57,500 nt of DNA from Glandiceps talaboti (taxonomy: Eukaryota; Hemichordata; Enteropneusta; Spengelidae). The stretch is taken from NCBI RefSeq assembly GCF_964340395.1, contig NC_135557.1:24816563-24874062 (forward strand), read 5' to 3'. Below are positions 51,293 to 57,500 of the stretch, piece by piece. Within the stretch, counting starts at the first letter, position 1. Each line of letters starts with the position of its first letter. The notes under the pieces are model-generated. The model worked only from the letters and a program-made list of their open reading frames with translations. It was not told the DNA's origin and searched no databases. A program made the position numbers and the translations under genes.

Positions 51293-52487
51293 ATGTACAC
51301 CTGGCGTACTGCTTTAGATGGCAATACCTGTACACCTGGATTCCTGCTTTACATGTCAATACCTGTACACCTGGCGTACTGCTTTAGATGGCAATACGTG
51401 TACACCTGGCGTCCTGCTTTAAATGTCAATACATGTACACCTGGCGTACTGCTTTAAATGTCAATACCTGTACACCTGGCGTACTGCTTTAAATGTCAAT
51501 ACATGTACACCTAGCGTACTGCTTTAAATGTCAATACATGTACACCTGGCGTACTGTTTTAAATGTCAATACCTGTACACCTGGCGTCCTGCTTTAGATG
51601 TCAATACATGTACACCTGGCGTACTGCTTTAAATGTCAATACTTGTACACCTGGCGTACTGCTTTAAATGTCAATACCTGTACACCTGGCGTACTGCTTT
51701 AAATGTCAATATGTGTACACCTGGCGTACTGCTTTAGATGGCAATACATGTACACTTGGCGTCCTGCTTTAAATGTCAATCCCTGTACACCTGGCGTACT
51801 GCTTTAGATGTCAATACCTGTACACCTGGCATACTGCTTTAGATGGCAATACATGTACATGTCGTGTCCTGCTTTAGATGGCAATATCTGTACACCTGGC
51901 GTACTGCTTTAAATGTCAATACATGTACACCTGGCGTACTGCTTTAAATGTCAATATGTGTACACCTGGCGTACTGCTTTAGATGGCAATACATGTACAC
52001 CTGGCGTACTGCTTTAAATGTCAATACATGTACACCTGGCGTACTGCTTTAAATGTCAATACCTGTACACCTGGCGTCCTGCTTTAAATGTCAATACATG
52101 TACACCTGGCGTACTGCTTTAGATGGCAATACATGTAAATGTCGTGTCCTGCTTTAGATGGCAATATCTGTACACCTGGCATACTGCTTTAAATGTCAAT
52201 ACCTGTACACCTGGCGTACTGCTTTAAATGTCAATATCTGTACACCTGGCGTACTGCTTTAAATGTCAATACCTGTACACCTGGCGTACTGCTTTAAATG
52301 TCAATACCTGTACACCTGGCGTACTGCTTTAAATGTCAATACCTGTAAACCTGGCGTACTGCTTTAAATGTCAATACATGTACACCTGGCGTACTGCTTT
52401 AGATGTCAATACATGTACACTTGGCGTCCTGCTTTAGATGTCAATACCTGTACACCTGGCGTCCTGCTTTAATGTCAATACCTGTGT
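51293..52487. repeat. 35-bp minisatellite, about 34 units
   Basis: The unit is TGTACACCTGGCGTACTGCT followed by TTAAATGTCAATACC. Variants are CATG/CCTG/TGTG at the junction, GTACTG/GTCCTG, and AAATGTC/AGATGGC. An odd unit with ATGTCGTGTCCTGC appears at 51857 and 52137, exactly 280 bp (8 units) apart. The period is not a multiple of three and there are no spacers. Confidence 0.96.
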
Positions 52488-52522
52488 TAACTGATATGTC
52501 AGCTTCAGTCTGGTCATCCACC

Positions 52523-52554
<32 letters not shown>

Positions 52555-54593
52555 GATCGATCGATTGGCTATTATCTCTTACTATTTTCATTTACCCTTT
52601 TCAGTCACAACTCAACATGCATCTACAATTTAACTGTGTCACACATTAGCATAATACACTTTGCAAATCAAATAAAGTCGAACATTGATGGTAGCTATCA
52701 TTTTATCATACAATTTATGTAGGGAGATTTGCTGTATTCAGACATTTTCCTTCTCACAACATCCACGGGTAGCTAGGAGTTGGGAAAAGATAACTTACAT
52801 CGCTAGTAGTAAATAAGTGCGCATTGCGATTAAAATATACGATGTAGATCTCCCGGTGGCCAATGTTGAGGCTATGCCTGACTAAACAAAGAAAGTCCCC
52901 TGTGAATCCAACTAGTTTAGAATCTTGCCAATGTAGTATACATAGGGGAATATATAAGTATGGGACACTGTAATGACGGTTTGTAGATTTGTAATTGATT
53001 GATGATAGCGTATTTTTCTAGCTGAGGTTACGGATGCTTTACTTCAAATCTCCAGTAATAATGTACAAGTTTGGTCTTGTCAAACAGCGCTACCCCAAAG
53101 ACAAAATATGATATAGTTGTTGCAAAATCGACAAATTTCCACAGTTAGATATGTAGAGATATAATCATACATACATACATACATACATACATACATACAT
53201 ACATACATACATACATACATACATACATACATACATACATAAGAAAGAAAGAAAAAGAGAAAAAGAAAGACAGAAGCTTAACATGAACCAATACTACCTT
53301 TATATAAAGCAAGCAAGAAACAGTATACAAGATAAAATATTCACTCCACAGGGAAATTGGACCATGGAGAAAGAGTGGTTTAAAGAACAAATATTGCGTG
53401 CGAACTCTAACGGATCTACGTGAATACGAACAATTTATGTAATTAAACACAACCACAGTGTGTAGCATAAGTAATTGCGATGGAAGCGAGATCGATTGTC
53501 TATTTATTTTAAAAGTAGAAGGCTGAGATTTATAACTGTTTTAAATTGAATCAGATATGCACAGTAGCTGCAATAGAACGAAATGTAATAGATCGAATCC
53601 ATTACGGGACACGTTCATAGTTTAATCAAATTCTGGCAAACTGCTGCTTGGAATCACCTTTTGAGTATGGTCTTTTATGTATTATACAAAAAAAGCTAAA
53701 AGAGAATTGTTTGCAGTCACAAAAGCCCTGAGATTTTAACTAAATTTGAACTTGAATTTCTGCCATCTTATGATAATTACTTCAGATCTAAAACTACCTT
53801 TTAGAAAAGGATCCTTTGCTCAAAAAATGTTGTCCTAACAATAGATAACACACAACGCTAATTTGCACATTCAATTTGATGATTAATACGTGCTCATACG
53901 TCTTCCCCTGAGGTATAAATATAACACTATTACTTTTTGTCTTCTTTGTGTCATGTTTGAAAATCTCATAAGATGAATAATGGGTTCTTTCAGTTGCGAA
54001 AAAATCCTTTTTAGGAGGTTTTATAACTCGAAGCCACCTGATTCATAACAAAATGGATAATAGAATATGAAACAATCCCTTGCTTTGAACTTCCCTCCAC
54101 TCTCCCCTGTTTACTAAATTTAAAAAAAAATGAAAGACGGTGAAAGTGCATGTACCTTGCATGTGTCTTCCTCGATAGTTTGTATACCGATGTTAGGTAT
54201 CTTTTACTAGGAATTCTGATGAATTAGTATGATTAGTGATAGAGGACGTGACTATACAACATTCAATGTTAACAAGTAATCCAATTCAAAACAAATTTGT
54301 TTATAACCACAAAGCAGTATTCATGTTGTTCTGATTATTCGACCGATCCTAGGTTTTCCCTGAAAATTGTTGTGCTGATTGACCACAAATATTGAAAGAC
54401 CTTCACAAATTAGTGAAAAATGACAAGGACAATATTTTCAGGCATCGAATGCACATTGACGATAACACAACACGTTTATGATAACACAGCACATTGACGA
54501 TAACTACAACCTCCATTTATGGCATTCAGTAAACAGGCACCAAGGCAAACAGTATAAAATATTTGCGGAATTATTTACCTAGAACAAAACAAA
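52488..54593. other. Non-coding DNA with two microsatellites
   Basis: (CTGT)n lies at 52521-52553 followed by GATCGATCGATC. (CATA)n lies at 53167-53240 followed by a GAAA-rich run. The rest is AT-rich with no gene seen. Confidence 0.45.
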
Positions 54594-54651
54594 TAGCAAC
54601 AACAACAATAACAACAACAACAACAACAACAACAGCGACAAAAACAAGGGC

Positions 54652-54697
<46 letters not shown>

Positions 54698-54722
54698 GCA
54701 AAAACAAAAACAACAAGAACAC
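54594..54722. repeat. (AAC)n with an ACC island
   Basis: CAA/AAC triplets surround a CACCACCACC block at 54650-54666. Read on the minus strand they give poly-Leu/Val/Cys frames that are not genes. Confidence 0.95.
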
Positions 54723-57500
54723 ATTAAAATTAAAACAAACCGCAGATTTGAATACATTAATCTGTAAAGAGGTAAACTGAATAATTATATTTATTACGGT
54801 AACATCGTTCATTTATTTATTTATTTATTTGTTTAAATTATTTGGATATGTATCATGTGAATGTTTTATTTATTTATTTATTTATTTAAAAAAAAACACT
54901 TAAAATCATCATAATTGTTATTTATCGCAGAATCAGGTATCTAATACAAACGTAGTGTGTAATGGTGGGATATATTATGGGCTATATGTTTTCTACAGGC
55001 TCAGGCTATTCCAAATGACCCTTTGCTGACAAAGCCAAGGGGCTCTATTGGAAAAAAAAGAAACTATGACTACAATGACGTCACCGATTACTTTGGTTCC
55101 ATGTTTTGATGTAAATATGTATGAATTACGCCCTTCAGGGGAAAGGTTTTTATACAGTAGTTGGCATGGCAACAAATCAGATATCCTGCACAATATACAG
55201 CGTACAAATAAAGCTTATGATATATGCTCATGTGTAACCCTTAACATTTCACTACAACGTCCTCATTGTGTAATGCATTCGTTTATATCGGCCTCTGTAG
55301 GTTTTCAAATATGGTTGGCAGATTCTTTTCAAAGACTGATAGTTTAAGAGTTCTGTACAATCCCAGAATCTGAAAGTACTAAACCTAATTGATGTTCAGC
55401 AGCAGTATCAACTACCAAATCCATAAGCTTACATCTATACTCAGCCTGTCTTTCACCATCAATGAATCTGACGCCACTCCTTTTTGGAGTGGAAAATACA
55501 AGGTGATATTTTGCCTTAGTTTTAACGCTACAGATTCTCACGTTTACATTTATTTTGAACTTTTAGCAAAGTGTTAGTAAAACATTTGTCAAGCCAGATG
55601 TTGAAATGTAGCAATTGTTAATAGGATTTTTGTTCAGTCAGATGCTATACAAATTCTATTTCGGGTACTGAGAATAAGTAAACCATCTTGTTCTATTTTA
55701 TTGAGAATAAGTTAACCATCTTGTTCTATTTTGACCCCCTAGCATGAGGTGAAATGCTATTTACGGTTATAAGTCAGTCATCGTGTTCTATTTTGACCCT
55801 TTAGCATGAGGTAAAATGTACCAACAGATCATGATGAAATTTAGCAATGCTGAAAAGAAATTGCCCGAGCCAGACGACATGATTTCCGTTATAAAACATA
55901 TACTTTTAAAGTCATCCTTAGATAACAGATCCAAAACATCTGAGCTTAATTGCGATATCCACTTTTCTAAATATTGGTGTTATAAATAGTACAATGTGCA
56001 TGTAGCATTTATATGGATTAGATTAATATCTGTGTATTGTAAGTGCAGTAATGCATAAATATGATAATATTGGATATTCGCAATTCACTAAAGTATATAT
56101 ACGTTGATTGAGAACATGAGGTGAATGAAACAAATGTAGACGTATAACAGGTTTTCAAAGACATTATTCCTTTACATGAACATCTAAGCCATATGACACA
56201 CATTCATATAAAGGGAATTACAAGCAACAACAGACAACTAAAATGCATCAACCTCCTTATTGATTAGAAACGTTAACAAATATGTGAAGCTGCTGTTTAT
56301 CGACTCTGATTCAAACCAACACATGTGAAAGGTGTGATTTTAAAATTGGATTCTAAACAACCACACATGTCAAAGTAAATCGAAACTAAATTGACTTCAA
56401 GTTACCGACACTTATAAGGTTTATGCCGCATGCCCCTAAGCCTTCAATATATCCATATTGCAAATTTGGAGGAAAGAAAGGCAAAATCACGTTTACTCAA
56501 TCCACGTTGACGTCATATTATATAATATCCGGTTGAAAACACCATTTCATTTTCATATCTGAAGCCCGGAAAGTGTCCAACAGTGGGGGAATTTACTAAC
56601 ATACTTCCCTAAACGATATTGACGGCGACGAATATGTACCAATTATCAAAGGTGGCGAAAACAACCTCAGCAAACGTCATCGGTTTCTGATTTAAGGTTC
56701 CTATATGCAAACGTTGCGTGGTACCAATTTGAATGAATTCTTTGACGATAAAAATTACCGATGCGTCATAACGTGCCCTCGGGTTTTGCACATTCATTAC
56801 TTGTGGTATTTACGATGTCAAGTCGTCAGTGCAAGCCTCCCACTGTCTTCCCCATATAAAGGATAGTATTCTCCCACTGGGTCTCAAAAACGTTCTGCTA
56901 AAGGCAATGCACAAACATGTAAAAGTAATATAGTTTTGTAGAAATTGCAGTTATGTTATATTTTTAGTATTTTGATTTTATTAGTCTCACAAGCAAAACT
57001 GTCATAATGAAAATAACAAACGAACTAGCAAACAAACGAACAAGCAAATAAACAAGCAAACAAAAAACAAACAAACAAACAAACAAACAATCAATCAAGA
57101 TACCGGTTTATCACATCAACTAAGGAACTAGTGCTTGGTTTTTATCTAAGATAACCTTTCATAATTACAGAAAACTTACTATCTGTCAGATAAACATATA
57201 TGACGTATATCAGTAGAAACCTAAGGATAAGCGAGATGCTGATACGAAAACTAAGTTTTAAACCCTCATTGGAAGCTTTATCATGGTATTAATTCAAATG
57301 ATAAATCGTGCTTCAGAATTCCTCACAGCTGGTCACCAATTACAGTAAATGATTGCTGCAGAGAAGGAACTCATACCCAAGTGTCTTCTTGACCTCGTCT
57401 TAATTTTGAAAACAGAATTGACAACCCGTGCTTATTATTGAAGACAACAGCATAGCAGATGTGAATTTAACCATTCGATGAAAAATTACTCAAATTCTTC
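54723..57500. other. Non-coding DNA, possibly with unrecognised exons
   Basis: (TTTA)n runs are at 54813-54836 and 54866-54887. A minus frame at 55344-55541 has ordinary protein composition (see findings). A duplication at 55663-55830 repeats CATCTTGTTCTATTTTGACC and CTAGCATGAGGT. A 62-codon minus frame at 56609-56797 lies in a CpG-containing patch. (CAAA)n is at 57058-57090. Confidence 0.4.

Noticed and set aside
51293-52487. CRISPR-like direct repeat array
   Set aside because: Units are contiguous with no unique spacers, the period equals the repeat, and the context is an animal genome: a minisatellite.
54575-54812. Poly-Leu/poly-Cys minus-strand ORFs resembling membrane segments
   Set aside because: They are translations of (AAC)n/(ACC)n triplet repeats.

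Overview
This 57.5 kb window looks like AT-rich, gene-poor animal nuclear DNA. Protein-coding sequence sits in exons with GT/AG borders. Most ORFs are chance products of microsatellites such as (CATA)n, (CTGT)n and (TA)n. Transposon debris fills much of the rest: Penelope-like LTR fragments with hammerhead ribozymes, L2/CR1-type LINE remnants, and MITE/foldback DNA transposons. I cannot name the species. The repeat mix fits a marine invertebrate or invertebrate deuterostome such as a cephalochordate or hemichordate, but that is inference.

Layout. (1) 174-2425: the last two coding exons, + strand, of a gene whose body lies upstream of the window. They encode a tyrosine-rich cytoplasmic tail with YDDP/YDEP motifs, an ITIM-like YATI and a class I PDZ-type C-terminus (T-I-V). 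This is compatible with a Kirrel/nephrin-type adhesion receptor, but the family is not proven. A ~340 bp MITE sits in the last intron. (2) 2.4-9.4 kb: 3' UTR or intergenic DNA with minisatellites and two adjacent foldback elements (5611-5797, 5825-6013). (3) 9.4-12.4 kb: microsatellites and Penelope-like remnants, including a perfect 2 x 76 nt palindrome that carries a hammerhead ribozyme on each strand. (4) 12.4-22.5 kb: a second MITE copy, a 57-nt hairpin inside an uncertain ORF, long compound microsatellites and a diverged 43-bp satellite. (5) 22.5-24.3 kb: a 1.7 kb PIF/Harbinger-like element with GGG termini, TTA target duplication and G-runs. (6) 24.3-32 kb: a TA-flanked MITE, 44-bp and 26-bp tandem arrays, and two more hammerhead-bearing fragments. 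(7) 32-46 kb: microsatellites, three LINE 3' ends (35.0-35.6 minus, 40.06-40.64 plus, 43.9-44.3 plus), a second hammerhead family at 40.74 kb, a homogenised 43-bp satellite with 86-bp higher-order structure, and a third MITE copy. (8) 46-57.5 kb: a 160-nt foldback, a 1.2 kb array of a 35-bp repeat, and non-coding DNA.

Apart from the terminal exons and one intact LINE C-terminal ORF, no protein-coding gene is convincingly visible. The strongest unusual signal is the set of hammerhead ribozyme cores: three intact or near-intact copies of one family (one duplicated head-to-head), one of a second family, and one decayed. All lie beside (TA)n tracts.
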